From Hyphomicrobiaceae bacterium (GTDB taxonomy: Bacteria; Pseudomonadota; Alphaproteobacteria; Rhizobiales; Devosiaceae), in assembly GCA_020638095.1 (NCBI GenBank), contig JACKJF010000003.1:1302001-1366000 (forward strand): a stretch of 64,000 nt of DNA, given 5' to 3'. The position numbers were made by a program, and so were the translations under genes. Within the stretch, counting starts at the first letter, position 1; each line of letters opens with the position of its first letter. Below the pieces are notes generated by a model. That model was not told the origin of the DNA. It did not search any database and saw only the letters and a list, made by a program, of their open reading frames with translations. This document shows, one piece after another, positions 9,993 to 18,745 of the stretch.

Positions 9993-10870
9993 TCGGAGTT
10001 TCCGTCGCGCACGCTTCTGCCAAGATCAATCTCGCGCTGCATGTGACCGGCCGCCGGCCGGGCGGTTATCACAATCTCGATTCGCTGGTCGTGTTCGCGT
10101 CACCGGGCGATGTGGTGAGCGTTGCACCGGCCGAAAAAGACAGTTTGGAGATCAGTGGCCCATTCGCGGCGGCACTCGATCCAGACGAACCCAATCTCGT
10201 TGAACGAGCCCGCGATCTTTACCGGGCCGAATTTCCTGGCGCTCTGCCCAATGGACTTACCATCAGGCTCGATAAGCAGTTGCCGGTCGCCTCAGGCGTT
10301 GGCGGCGGCAGTGCCGACGCGGCTTCATCCCTGAAGGCACTGGACCTGTTGGCGGGCAACGTTGCCGGCGACCGCCTGTTTGAACTGGCGGACGTGCTCG
10401 GCTCCGACGTTCCCGCCTGCCTTCAAGGCAAACCCCTGCGGATGCAGGGAAGGGGTTCCGACATTACGCCCTTGCCGCACTTTCCCGCTTGCGCCGTGGT
10501 GCTCATCAATCCGCTTGAGCTCGTGGCGACAGCAAGCGTTTTCGGGGCGCTCGCCGTTCGGGAAAATCCGCCTCTGCCAGACATGGGGCCGGGCTGGCGC
10601 AGGTTTGACGATCTCATCGAATGGTTGAAGCCGACGCGAAACGATCTTCGCGATCCGGCGGTCGCGCTCTTGCCGGTGATCGCCATGCTAGAAATGTCGA
10701 TGGCCGGACAGAAGGGCTGCCGCTTTGCACGCATGAGCGGCTCGGGCGCCACCGTTTTCGGGCTTTTCGAGAATCTCGTTTCGGCCGACGCGGCGGCGAC
10801 GGAACTTCAGCGTCAATGGCCCAGATACTGGGTCGGCGCCAAGTCGGTCGCAGGTGCTGGAATTCAGTAG
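9989..10870 (+). CDS. ispE: 4-diphosphocytidyl-2-C-methyl-D-erythritol kinase IspE
   Basis: 293 residues, GTG start overlapping the TPR stop. IspE phosphorylates CDP-methylerythritol in the MEP isoprenoid pathway. The opening ASAKINLALHVTGRRPGGYHNLDS is diagnostic. The GHMP kinase ATP loop is LPVASGVGGGSADAA, and the third motif is MSGSGATVFGLF. Its 3' end overlaps the convergent polyprenyl synthase gene by 7 bases. It sits beside a gene that consumes the pathway product. ispH, another MEP-pathway gene, is also in this window. Confidence 0.95.
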   Translation: MIGVSVAHASAKINLALHVTGRRPGGYHNLDSLVVFASPGDVVSVAPAEKDSLEISGPFAAALDPDEPNLVERARDLYRAEFPGALPNGLTIRLDKQLPVASGVGGGSADAASSLKALDLLAGNVAGDRLFELADVLGSDVPACLQGKPLRMQGRGSDITPLPHFPACAVVLINPLELVATASVFGALAVRENPPLPDMGPGWRRFDDLIEWLKPTRNDLRDPAVALLPVIAMLEMSMAGQKGCRFARMSGSGATVFGLFENLVSADAAATELQRQWPRYWVGAKSVAGAGIQ

Positions 10871-11886
10871 GCCCGCTGCACGCAGAAGATGGCGACCTCG
10901 GCCAGCACATCGCGATGGATCGACGGCGGCAGACCAAGCAAGGCCTCCTGCGCCAGTTCGGCGTGTCTTTGCGCCCGTTCCATTGTCTTGTCGAGTGCGC
11001 CGCGCCGGTTGAGGACGTTGCGCACGGACCCGACCACCTTGTCGTCGGCCTCCTGTTGGCCGAGAGCATTCAGAACCGTCTGCCGCTCGAGCTCCGAGCC
11101 GTCCTTGAGCGCGAGAATGACCGGCAGGGTCATCTTTCCTTCGCGCAGATCGTCGCCGACATTCTTGCCGAGTCCGACGCCAAGCCCATAGTCGAGCACG
11201 TCGTCGACCAGCTGGAAGGCGAGGCCGAGTTCATAACCGTAGCGTGCCATCGCAGCACGGCTCTCTCCGCTGCCGCCACCGGCCATGACCCCGACCTCGG
11301 TTGCCGCTTCAAAAAGCTTGGCGGTCTTGGCCCCGATGATCTGCATATAGTCGGCTTCGCTGGTCGCCTGGTCGCCGGCCTTGGCCAGCTGCAAAACCTC
11401 GCCTTCCGCGATGACCGCGGCCGCCCGGGAGAGCACATCGAGGGCCTCGAGGCTCCCGGCCTCGACCATCATCATGAAGGCTTGGCCGAGCAGAAAATCG
11501 CCGACCAAAACGCTGGCCTGGTTGCCCCAGATCTTGCGGGCGGCCGGTTTTCCGCGCCGCATATCGCTTTCATCGACAACGTCGTCGTGCAGCAGGGTCG
11601 CGTTGTGCATGAATTCGATGGCGGCGGCATATTTGATCTGGTTGCCATTGGCCTCGCCAAGCACATAGGCCGAGGCCAGGGTCAGCATCGGCCTTAGCCG
11701 CTTGCCACCGGCTTCGATGAGGTAGCGGGCAAGCTGGGGCACCATCTCGACATGCGAGTCGGCGCGCGAGAGGATCAGGCTGTTGACCTGATCCATATCG
11801 TTCGCCGTCAGGTCGATCAGCCGGTCGACCGCCAGCCCCGTGTCTTTTTCGTGCGCTTCGGTGAGCTGCGAAACAGACATTGCCAA
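10864..11886 (-). CDS. Trans-polyprenyl diphosphate synthase (ubiquinone side chain)
   Basis: 340 residues. It condenses IPP onto an allylic primer to make the long polyprenyl tail of ubiquinone. The two aspartate-rich motifs are LLHDDVVDESD and LVDDVLDYG, and the GGKRLRPML motif lies near the N-terminus. It belongs to the IspB/DdsA group. Chain length (octa or deca) cannot be read with certainty here; alphaproteobacteria usually make decaprenyl chains (Q10). It is convergent with ispE and divergent from the methyltransferase gene. Confidence 0.93.
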   Translation of the reverse strand: MAMSVSQLTEAHEKDTGLAVDRLIDLTANDMDQVNSLILSRADSHVEMVPQLARYLIEAGGKRLRPMLTLASAYVLGEANGNQIKYAAAIEFMHNATLLHDDVVDESDMRRGKPAARKIWGNQASVLVGDFLLGQAFMMMVEAGSLEALDVLSRAAAVIAEGEVLQLAKAGDQATSEADYMQIIGAKTAKLFEAATEVGVMAGGGSGESRAAMARYGYELGLAFQLVDDVLDYGLGVGLGKNVGDDLREGKMTLPVILALKDGSELERQTVLNALGQQEADDKVVGSVRNVLNRRGALDKTMERAQRHAELAQEALLGLPPSIHRDVLAEVAIFCVQRAY

Positions 11887-12011
11887 ACCAATTTCCCAAA
11901 TGCAGTTTCAGTTCCTTATACTGGCAAGCCAAAAGCTCAAAGCCCTCTCATGCGTTTCGGCCAGCGACAAACCGACCTGCAATTCGCGCAAAAGGCCCAA
12001 GGGGCCAAGCC

Positions 12012-12782
12012 GTGACCGTTGCCGACACGTCATTGACGGGGACGACAAGCGACGCTTTTCTGGGCGGACGCATCACGATCCGGCAGCCCTTGAAGGGCTT
12101 TCGTGCAGGGCTCGACAGTGTGCTTCTTGCCGCATCGGTTTCGCAGTCGGCAACACGCGTGCTGGAGCTGGGCGCTGGCGCGGGGGCGATCGCCTGCTGC
12201 ATCCTCGCCGACCTTCCGAACGCGGAACTGACCCTGATCGAGCGGCAACCGCAGATGCTCGCGCTATTGCGGGACAATATTGCCGCGAACGGCTTTGCGG
12301 AACGCTGCGAGGTGGTCCAAGGCGACCTGCTCGACAAAAAGCTGCGCGAGAATTCCGGTCTGCCCGCCAACCACTTCGATACCGTCGTCGCCAACCCGCC
12401 CTTCTTCGACAGCATAGCGGGAACGAAGGCCCCCGACCCAGCCAAGGCGGCGGCGAGCCACATGGCAATCGCGGAGCTCGACGATTGGGTCAGGCTGGCA
12501 GCGGGATCACTGCGGCCGCGCGGCGAGGCGATCTTCATTTTGCCAGCTGAATCGATGCCAGTTTTGGTCTCGGCATTCACCAGACGCTTTGGCGCGTTGG
12601 CGCTGCTGCCGGTGGCACCGCGCCCCGGAACGGCTGCAACCCGCATTCTCCTGCGCGGAACAAAAGGCTCGCGGGCGCCAATGACGCTTCTGCCGCCGCT
12701 GGTGCTTCATGGTGAAACCGGCAACGGCTTTGCGCCTTTGCCGGAGGCCATTTTCCGGGGCACCGCGCGGCTGGTCTGGTAA
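12012..12782 (+). CDS. TrmN6-like SAM-dependent methyltransferase
   Basis: 256 residues from GTG at 12012, with AAGGGG about 9 bases upstream. The longer frame from 11880 would overlap the divergent polyprenyl synthase start. Motif I is VLELGAGAGAIACCIL, and the N6-adenine-type catalytic motif is VVANPPFF. This resembles E. coli TrmN6/YfiC, which methylates A37 of tRNA1(Val). The opening LGGRITIRQPLKGFRAGLDSVLLA is typical of the alphaproteobacterial group. Substrate assignment is by family resemblance. Confidence 0.8.
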   Translation: MTVADTSLTGTTSDAFLGGRITIRQPLKGFRAGLDSVLLAASVSQSATRVLELGAGAGAIACCILADLPNAELTLIERQPQMLALLRDNIAANGFAERCEVVQGDLLDKKLRENSGLPANHFDTVVANPPFFDSIAGTKAPDPAKAAASHMAIAELDDWVRLAAGSLRPRGEAIFILPAESMPVLVSAFTRRFGALALLPVAPRPGTAATRILLRGTKGSRAPMTLLPPLVLHGETGNGFAPLPEAIFRGTARLVW

Positions 12783-12834
12783 TCCTGGCGCCGGCCCCCT
12801 AAATGATGCGCATCTCAGTTTGAGGAGCGTTCCG

Positions 12835-13716
12835 ATGAGTATTGAGGAATCCCGGTCCACCACGCTTGTGTCCATGATGGAGCGTGGCGGCCAGATGGTC
12901 AGGGACATGCTCGGTCGCGGCGGACCTGTCGTTCCGGCGGTTCGTCTTTACGGTGCCATCGCGGCTGGCGACCGGCCCAACCGGATCAACATCGAAACGG
13001 TCAACCCTCTGCTCGAACAGGCGTTCAAGATCAAGTCCGCGCCCGCAGTTGCCATCGTCATCAACTCGCCCGGCGGATCGGCGGTACAGTCCCGCCTTGT
13101 CTCCAAGCGCATCCGCGAACTCGCTGACAGGCATGAAAAACCGGCTCTGGTTTTCGTCGAAGATGTCGCTGCATCCGGCGGCTATTTCATCGCCGTGGCC
13201 GGTGACGAAATCTTTGCCGATCCGAGCTCGATCGTCGGCTCGATCGGGGTCATCATGGCGACCTTCGGCTTTGAAGAGGCGATCAAGAAGCTCGGCATTT
13301 CCCGCCGCCTTTACACGGCCGGCAAAAACAAGAGCACGCTCGACCCCTTCCTTCCCGAAAAGAAGGAAGACGTGGAACGCATCAAGACCTACGAGCTCGA
13401 CATCCATCAGGTCTTCATCGACTGGGTGAAGGCCCATCGTGGTGCACGCCTGACTGCCCCGGACGACGAATTGTTCACCGGCGAATTTTGGACGGCGACT
13501 CGTGGCCTCGACATGGGGCTGATTGACGGGATCGGCGACATTTACGAGGTCGTCCGCAATCGCTTCGGCGATGACGCGAAGATCAAATGGATGAAGCGCC
13601 GCCGTCCGCTCTTTTCGCTGTCGGGATTTGGGCTGGGATCTTCTGCGTCGAGTATCGCCGGTGATCTCGCGGCCGAAGTCGAAGACCGGGCACTCTGGGC
13701 CCGTTTTGGACTGTAG
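12835..13716 (+). CDS. S49 family serine peptidase (SppA/SohB-like)
   Basis: 293 residues, ATG at 12835 with GAGGAG 8 bases upstream. S49 peptidases use a serine/lysine dyad. The serine is in VEDVAASGGYFIAVAGDEI near residue 115, and the likely lysine is in the TAGKNKSTLDPF block. SIVGSIGV is also conserved. There is no clear N-terminal signal peptide or transmembrane segment, unlike SppA, so it may be cytoplasmic or peripheral. It is followed 20 bases later by a small membrane protein gene. Confidence 0.9.
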   Translation: MSIEESRSTTLVSMMERGGQMVRDMLGRGGPVVPAVRLYGAIAAGDRPNRINIETVNPLLEQAFKIKSAPAVAIVINSPGGSAVQSRLVSKRIRELADRHEKPALVFVEDVAASGGYFIAVAGDEIFADPSSIVGSIGVIMATFGFEEAIKKLGISRRLYTAGKNKSTLDPFLPEKKEDVERIKTYELDIHQVFIDWVKAHRGARLTAPDDELFTGEFWTATRGLDMGLIDGIGDIYEVVRNRFGDDAKIKWMKRRRPLFSLSGFGLGSSASSIAGDLAAEVEDRALWARFGL

Positions 13717-13736
13717 TCTGGGGTCGAGGAGGGGGC

Positions 13737-13955
13737 ATGTCTGCGATCCTGCTTCGCATTCTGATTTATGTGCTAGTTTTTGCCGCCATCTGGTTTGGCG
13801 TCCGGCGCATCTGGTCCGACTGGCAGAACAAGTTCCGCGCCGACGACGCGGCCCGTCACCAGCGTGACCTGAAGGAGCGCGAGCGCCCCGACGTGATCGA
13901 CCTCAAGCAGGGCAAGGACGGCGTGTTCCGGCCAGGAGACGACGAGAAACGATGA
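13737..13955 (+). CDS. Small single-pass membrane protein, unknown function
   Basis: 72 residues. One N-terminal hydrophobic helix (LLRILIYVLVFAAIWFGV) is followed by a charged cytoplasmic-type tail rich in D, R, K and E. GAGGAGGGG just upstream is a strong ribosome binding site. The stop overlaps the ATG of the acetyltransferase gene (ATGA). The position between the S49 peptidase and GNAT genes suggests one transcript. I do not recognise a family. Confidence 0.75.
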   Translation: MSAILLRILIYVLVFAAIWFGVRRIWSDWQNKFRADDAARHQRDLKERERPDVIDLKQGKDGVFRPGDDEKR

Positions 13956-14452
13956 AAATCGTTCTCGAAACCGAGCGGCTCTACCTTCGCACCACCGGCG
14001 AAGACGTGCTTGAGCCCATGGTTGCGCTCTGGACTGATCCCGCCGTCACGGCCCATATCGGCGGGCCACGCGATCCGGAAAAAGTGCGTGCAGGCGGACG
14101 CGAGGATATCGGCGTCGACGCGCCGTTCATGCTCTGGCCGCTGATCCTGAAATCAACCGGCCAACCGATCGGACATTGCGGCCTTCTCGAAAAGCAATTC
14201 GACGGCGTGCCGGAGATCGAGTTGATCTATGTTCTTGCGGCCCGTCATTGGGGACAGGGCTACGCCCGCGAAATTAGCGCCGCGCTGATCGGACACGCAC
14301 GTGAACCCCTTGGATTGAAGCGGCTGGTCGCGCTGATCTCGCCGGACAACGGCGCCTCGATTCGCACCGCCCTGTCGCTCGGTTTTGCCCTTGATCGCGA
14401 ATTCGTCCGTGAGGACGGAAGCACAAAGCTCCTCTACGCCCTCGACCTCTGA
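13952..14452 (+). CDS. GNAT acetyltransferase, RimJ/RimL type
   Basis: 166 residues. The N-terminus [25 protein letters not shown] and the middle [19 protein letters not shown] match RimJ/RimL-like N-acetyltransferases; WGQGYARE is the acetyl-CoA binding loop. [16 protein letters not shown] is the usual C-terminal motif. The substrate is unknown. It is translationally coupled to the preceding membrane protein gene. Confidence 0.85.
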   Translation: MKIVLETERLYLRTTGEDVLEPMVALWTDPAVTAHIGGPRDPEKVRAGGREDIGVDAPFMLWPLILKSTGQPIGHCGLLEKQFDGVPEIELIYVLAARHWGQGYAREISAALIGHAREPLGLKRLVALISPDNGASIRTALSLGFALDREFVREDGSTKLLYALDL

Positions 14453-14526
14453 CCTTCGCCTTGCAGATCGAACCAACGGTGATAAACACCGGTTCCGAAC
14501 TATGTCTGCCCACCGGAGCCCGATCG

Positions 14527-15450
14527 ATGGCCGACCTGCCCGCCCACATGGATCCGAAAAACTCGTTTCAGGGTCTCATTCTGACCCTCCAGCAGTTCTG
14601 GGCGGCGCAGGGTTGCGTGATTTTGCAGCCCTACGACATGCAGATGGGCGCGGGCACCAGCCACGTCGCGACGGCCCTCCGCGCGCTTGGCCCCAAGCCG
14701 TGGAATGCCGCCTACGTTCAGCCATCGCGCCGCCCGACCGACGGACGCTTTGGCGAGAACCCCAACCGCCTGCAGCACTATTATCAGTTCCAGGTGATCC
14801 TGAAGCCGTCGCCCGCCGACATTCAGGAGCTCTACCTCAAATCGCTCTATGCCATCGGCATCGACCCGACGCTGCATGATCTGCGCTTCGTCGAGGACGA
14901 CTGGGAAAATCCGACACTTGGCGCCTGGGGGCTCGGCTGGGAAGTGTGGTGTGATGGCATGGAGGTCAGCCAGTTCACCTATTTCCAGCAGGTCGCCGGC
15001 TATGAATGTGCACCGGTTTCGGGCGAGCTGACCTACGGGCTCGAGCGTCTGGCCATGTACATTCAGGACGTCGACAGCGTCTATGACCTCAATTTCAACG
15101 GTGGCGGCGGCAACTCAAAGGTCACTTATGGCGACGTTTTCCTGCAGAACGAGCAGGAAAGTTCGGCCTACAATTTCAACGTCGCCGACACCGATACGCT
15201 GTTTCGGCATTTCGATGATGCCGAGCGCGAAAGCCGCGCAATTCTCGCGTCGGACCAGGGCTACATGGGCCAGCCGATGGCCATTCCGGCTTACGAGCAG
15301 GTGCTCAAGGCCGCCCATGCCTTCAACATGCTCGACGCGCGCGGGGTTATTTCGGTCACCGAACGGCAAGGCTACATCCTCAGAATCCGCGAACTCGCCA
15401 AAGCGTGCGGTGGCGCCTGGCTGCAGACGGCGGGCGGTGGGGCAAGCTGA
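14527..15450 (+). CDS. glyQ: Glycyl-tRNA synthetase alpha subunit
   Basis: 307 residues (E. coli GlyQ 303). The class II catalytic core is highly conserved: [56 protein letters not shown] and [15 protein letters not shown]. The start is ATG at 14527; an internal ATG at 14548 (MDPKNSF) is also possible. The partner glyS is 3.3 kb away and on the opposite strand, unlike the adjacent glyQS of many bacteria. Confidence 0.96.
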   Translation: MADLPAHMDPKNSFQGLILTLQQFWAAQGCVILQPYDMQMGAGTSHVATALRALGPKPWNAAYVQPSRRPTDGRFGENPNRLQHYYQFQVILKPSPADIQELYLKSLYAIGIDPTLHDLRFVEDDWENPTLGAWGLGWEVWCDGMEVSQFTYFQQVAGYECAPVSGELTYGLERLAMYIQDVDSVYDLNFNGGGGNSKVTYGDVFLQNEQESSAYNFNVADTDTLFRHFDDAERESRAILASDQGYMGQPMAIPAYEQVLKAAHAFNMLDARGVISVTERQGYILRIRELAKACGGAWLQTAGGGAS

Positions 15451-15513
15451 GAAAGCTGGACATTGCTCCTGACCATCGCCATATCCAGGGCGCTTAAGAA
15501 AAGGAGCATCAAG

Positions 15514-15723
15514 ATGAAACGCAAACGCCCCATCGGGGCACCGCCAAACCAGGCGGCGAAGGCGCTGCGGGAGGGCAAATTCCGTATCCGCATCGTCAAG
15601 GGCAAGACCGCCTACAGCCGGAAATCGAAATACATCAAGAAGGGCGTCGACGTTGAAGACGCCCTTCCTTTTTGTCGCAGCCCAAAGGGCGAAAATGCAT
15701 CAATCGAAATCATGAGAAATTAA
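15514..15723 (+). CDS. ArfA-like alternative ribosome-rescue factor (putative)
   Basis: 69 residues, very basic, ATG at 15514 with a strong AAGGAG 7 bases upstream. The segment NQAAKALREGKFRIRIVKGKTAYSRKSK parallels the E. coli ArfA core, which has the order NAxxALL..FRxRV..KKGKGSYxRKxK. The full length is close to E. coli ArfA (72 aa). A canonical intrinsic terminator lies inside the frame (15639-15673), so most transcripts should end without a stop codon after about 53 codons. This is the arrangement known for arfA, whose truncated product is the active form. ArfA recruits RF2 to stalled ribosomes when tmRNA is unavailable. The identification rests on pattern and gene architecture, not on a search. 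Confidence 0.58.
   Translation: MKRKRPIGAPPNQAAKALREGKFRIRIVKGKTAYSRKSKYIKKGVDVEDALPFCRSPKGENASIEIMRN
15639..15673 (+). terminator. Intrinsic terminator inside the arfA-like reading frame
   Basis: A perfect 10-bp stem, GAAGGGCGTC (15639-15648) with GACGCCCTTC (15658-15667), has a 9-base loop and is followed by C and five T. It lies 48 bases before the stop codon of the ORF at 15514-15723 and would produce a non-stop mRNA. It could also serve as the terminator of the glyQ transcript. Confidence 0.8.
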
Positions 15724-15771
15724 CATCTCAATTCCAAAATTGGCCCATATGTGCTTTTCAACGAGGGCAAA

Positions 15772-16191
15772 ATGAGTAATTCCGACGGCACTCTTTCAAT
15801 CAACAATGCTATTTGCGCCCACTCCATGTGGAAGCTCAGACTCTATTCAGCGATTTCGTCCGGCAAGACCGACGCCGACGTCGAAACGGTCAAATGCGAC
15901 AACAAATGCGAATTCGGCAAGTGGCTTTATGGGTCCGAAATCGACCCGGCCACCAAGAAGGGCGCATCGTATGAAGGCATCCGCCACCTCCACGCCGAAT
16001 TTCACAAATGCGCCGCCGAAGTTCTTGGTCATGCCGTGGGCGGCAAGAAGGAAGATGCCCTGTTCATGTTCGGCGGCGAATTCAGCAAACGGTCGAACAC
16101 GTTGGTGCGCGCCCTGACGAACTGGAAGCACGAACTTGCACCCAACGACGCAAACTGGGCCGGATTTCAGAGTCTTCTGAAAGCCCTTTGA
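15772..16191 (+). CDS. Stand-alone CZB (chemoreceptor zinc-binding) domain protein
   Basis: 139 residues, ATG at 15772 with GAGGG upstream. The CZB pattern is complete. A first histidine lies in AHSMWKLRLYSAI, a cysteine in CDNKCEFGKWLYG (the CxFGKWL signature), and the paired histidines in IRHLHAEFHKCAAEVL. In known CZB domains, zinc is bound by one Cys and three His. There is no methyl-accepting or GGDEF domain attached, so it is a free-standing sensor module. It may partner with a chemoreceptor or cyclase encoded elsewhere. Confidence 0.85.
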   Translation: MSNSDGTLSINNAICAHSMWKLRLYSAISSGKTDADVETVKCDNKCEFGKWLYGSEIDPATKKGASYEGIRHLHAEFHKCAAEVLGHAVGGKKEDALFMFGGEFSKRSNTLVRALTNWKHELAPNDANWAGFQSLLKAL

Positions 16192-16236
16192 AGGCACGCT
16201 GCTCCCGATCGTTGCGTCTGGATGGCGTCGCTCGCC

Positions 16237-16623
16237 TCAAACGAGGTTGGTGATGACGGCGCACTGTCCCGAGCTTGCATCGTGCGGCAGCGCGAGAATG
16301 CGCGTCAACTCGCGTTCGAGCGATTTGAGCCGGCTGATGCGCGCCCGCACCGCCGCAAGCTGGCTTTCCGCAATGCCGTGAATCGCCGAACAGGGCAGGT
16401 CGGGGTCGGCATCGAGAAGAATCATTTCCCTGATGTCGTCCAGCGAAAATCCAAGCTCGCGGCAATGCCGGACAAACTGCAGCCGTTGCACGGCCTCGCG
16501 GCCATAACGCCGCTGGTTGCCTTCGGTCCGGTCCGCCGCGGGTACGAGCCCTGCCTGTTCATAGTAGCGAATGGTTGGAATCTTGGTCGCCGTTCTGCGC
16601 GCGAGCTCACCGATGGAAATCAT
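16237..16623 (-). CDS. MerR-family metal-responsive transcriptional regulator
   Basis: 128 residues. The N-terminal winged helix-turn-helix ISIGELARRTATKIPTIRYYEQAGLV is classic MerR. A dimerisation coiled coil follows, with two cysteines in the effector region (DADPDLPCSAIHG and SSGQCAVI), consistent with a thiophilic or divalent metal. It is divergent from a cation-efflux gene. The shared intergenic region has a MerR-type promoter with a 19-bp spacer and a perfect dyad, so it most likely controls that gene. The specific metal is not determinable; zinc is a reasonable guess. Confidence 0.88.
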   Translation of the reverse strand: MISIGELARRTATKIPTIRYYEQAGLVPAADRTEGNQRRYGREAVQRLQFVRHCRELGFSLDDIREMILLDADPDLPCSAIHGIAESQLAAVRARISRLKSLERELTRILALPHDASSGQCAVITNLV

Positions 16624-16635
16624 TGCCGAAAACCC

Positions 16636-16666
16636 TTGAACCTCTAGTGGCTAGAGGTTCTATCGT
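16636..16666 (+). promoter_or_regulatory. MerR-type promoter with 19-bp spacer and operator dyad
   Basis: The -35 is TTGAAC (16636-16641) and the -10 is TATCGT (16661-16666), separated by exactly 19 bp. A perfect 9-bp dyad, AACCTCTAG (16639-16647) and CTAGAGGTT (16651-16659), is centred between them. MerR regulators untwist such overlong spacers when metal-bound. The predicted transcription start falls only about 5-8 bases before the ATG at 16679. Confidence 0.8.
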
Positions 16667-16678
16667 CGGTCCGACGCA

Positions 16679-17623
16679 ATGACAATCGGCGGGCACATGC
16701 CGGACCACGAGCACCACGGTCATCACCATGTCGACCCCGAAGCGGGGGACCTGCGTATGGGGTTCGCCGTCGCGGCCAATCTCGCGCTGACCGTCGCGCA
16801 GGTGGTCGGCGGCGCCTTGTCCGGCAGCATCGCCCTCGTTGCCGACGCGCTGCACAATCTTTCCGATGCAATGAGCCTTGCCATCGCCTTCTTTGCCCGG
16901 CGCATCGCACGGCGCCATGCCGACGCCACCATGTCCTATGGCTACGCCCGTGCCGAAATCATCGCCGCGATGATCAACTACACGACACTGATCGTGCTCG
17001 GACTGTTTCTGGTCTACGAGGCGATCATGCGGTTCTTCGCGCCCGAGCCGGTGGCGGGCTGGATCGTCGTGATCATTGCCGCGATTGCGCTGGCCATCGA
17101 TGTGGCCACGGCCCTTCTGACCTATGCCATGTCGAAAACCAGCGTGAACATCCGCGCGGCTTTTCTGCACAATGTCGCCGATGCCCTGGGGTCGGTCGCG
17201 GTGATCGTTGCAGGAACACTGATCATTCTCTTCGGGTGGACCTGGGTCGACCCGCTGATCACGCTCGCCATCGCCGCCTACGTGATCTGGCAGGCAGGGA
17301 GCGAGATCAGCGCCGTCATTCGCACCCTGATGATGGCGACGCCAGACGGCCTTCTGCGCGAAACCGTGGTCGGCCGCCTCGAAGGCCTGACCGGTGTTCA
17401 ATCGGTCCACCATGTGCATGTCTGGCAGATCGATGAAGCCCGGACCGCCCTCAGCGGCCATGTGGTGATTGAAGCAGCCGGCCTTTCGGAAGCAAGCGCG
17501 ATCGTCCGCACGGCGAAATCGATGCTCGACCGCGACTTCGGCATTTGTCATGCCACCCTTGAGATCGAAACCGCCGCCAGCGGCTGCGCCGACACAGACA
17601 ACAGGCGGCCCAAAAACGCCTAG
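16679..17623 (+). CDS. Cation diffusion facilitator (CDF) metal efflux transporter, ZitB-like
   Basis: 314 residues. The His-rich N-terminus (HEHHGHHH) is followed by six hydrophobic segments. The metal-binding HxxxD pairs are in TM2 (ADALHNLSDAMSL) and TM5 (FLHNVADALGSV), as in zinc exporters such as ZitB. A cytoplasmic C-terminal domain (VHHVHVWQIDE) completes the fold. It exports Zn2+ or a similar ion in exchange for protons. The first ATG (16679) gives almost no leader after the predicted promoter. ATG at 16697 (MPDHEHHG) is an alternative start. Confidence 0.92.
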   Translation: MTIGGHMPDHEHHGHHHVDPEAGDLRMGFAVAANLALTVAQVVGGALSGSIALVADALHNLSDAMSLAIAFFARRIARRHADATMSYGYARAEIIAAMINYTTLIVLGLFLVYEAIMRFFAPEPVAGWIVVIIAAIALAIDVATALLTYAMSKTSVNIRAAFLHNVADALGSVAVIVAGTLIILFGWTWVDPLITLAIAAYVIWQAGSEISAVIRTLMMATPDGLLRETVVGRLEGLTGVQSVHHVHVWQIDEARTALSGHVVIEAAGLSEASAIVRTAKSMLDRDFGICHATLEIETAASGCADTDNRRPKNA

Positions 17624-17742
17624 CCCGGCCGCACAGCGATTTCCACCACGACCGTTCACCATCAGGAAACGCCGCGATTGGTTTCGTTCGGCTTGCGCAA
17701 ACGAAATTTGAAGTCCACATCGGGCGGGACAGGAGGGCCAGA

Positions 17743-18657
17743 ATGAACGCCCAGTTTCAACGCCACAATCCCAATCCGCTTCTGATCGCGCCCGAAACCA
17801 GGGTTGGCGCGCTTCACCTGCGCATCACCTCGGTTGAGCGCGCCTTGCCGATCTGGCGCGACATGATTGGCCTGCACGTCATCGATCAGACCCAAAGCGA
17901 ACTCGTGCTTGGTATTGGCGACCAACCGCTCGTTCACCTGCATGCGGGTGCGGAGCGCGCGGTGCGGCCAAAAAGCCTCGGACTCTATCACATTGCCATT
18001 CACGTGCCGGCCCGCAAGGAAATCGCCCGGGCCGTCTTGCGGCAGCTCAGGGCGGGGGTGCGGACATCCCCGACTGACCACCTCGTCAGCGAGGCAACCT
18101 ATCTTTGGGACCTCGATGGCAATGGCATCGAGATGACGTTCGAGACGCCCGAGCGCGGCTTCATTGCCTATACCGAAGGCTCGATGCAGATGGTGACGGC
18201 CGACGGCAAGCCGCATTCGGGTCTTGAAGCCATCGAACTCGACGGCCTTTTCGCCGAGCTTTCGCCGGACGATGACCTCATGCAGCCTTTGCCGGTGGGG
18301 ACGCGACTTGGCCACATCCATGTTCATGTCAGCGATCTCGAGCAATCGATGCGCTTTTACGCCGACACGATTGGCTTTCAGCGCCAGATTCTCAGCCCGC
18401 GCTACGGGATGGGCGATGTAAAGACCACGTTCGAGCCGCATATTCTGGCGTTCAATGTCTGGTCCGGGCCGATGGCGGCGCAGACCGACAAGTCCCATGC
18501 CGGCCTCGATCATTTCGAACTGGTCGTTCCCAATTCGGGCGAACTCGATCAGCTTGCCGGGCGGTTGGACGCGCACCAGGTGCCGTTCGCCCGCGAAGGC
18601 AACGGCGCGCTATTGATGAAGGATCCGTCCGCCAACGCGCTGAAGGTCAGGGTCTAG
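17743..18657 (+). CDS. Two-domain VOC protein, CatE-like extradiol dioxygenase/glyoxalase family
   Basis: 304 residues in two vicinal-oxygen-chelate halves (about 15-140 and 180-300). Candidate metal ligands in the first half are the histidines in VGALHLRIT and GLYHIAIHV and the glutamate of DLDGNGIEMTFE. The second half has LGHIHVHVSDLEQSM. The arrangement matches the B. subtilis CatE/YfiE group, which cleaves catechols, but the physiological substrate here is unknown. GGAGGG lies just upstream of the ATG. Confidence 0.85.
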   Translation: MNAQFQRHNPNPLLIAPETRVGALHLRITSVERALPIWRDMIGLHVIDQTQSELVLGIGDQPLVHLHAGAERAVRPKSLGLYHIAIHVPARKEIARAVLRQLRAGVRTSPTDHLVSEATYLWDLDGNGIEMTFETPERGFIAYTEGSMQMVTADGKPHSGLEAIELDGLFAELSPDDDLMQPLPVGTRLGHIHVHVSDLEQSMRFYADTIGFQRQILSPRYGMGDVKTTFEPHILAFNVWSGPMAAQTDKSHAGLDHFELVVPNSGELDQLAGRLDAHQVPFAREGNGALLMKDPSANALKVRV

Positions 18658-18745
18658 ATAACGATGTGTCCTGGCTCGCTGGCCGGGACACCGTTGAGCG
18701 AAATTGCAGCTTCCTCGACGGTGCTGTCCCGGGCCGCGTTCCGAA

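Noticed and set aside
18665..18690. Hairpin between the VOC gene and glyS as a terminator
   Set aside because: The stem (GTGTCC/GGACAC) has internal mismatches and no T tract on either side.
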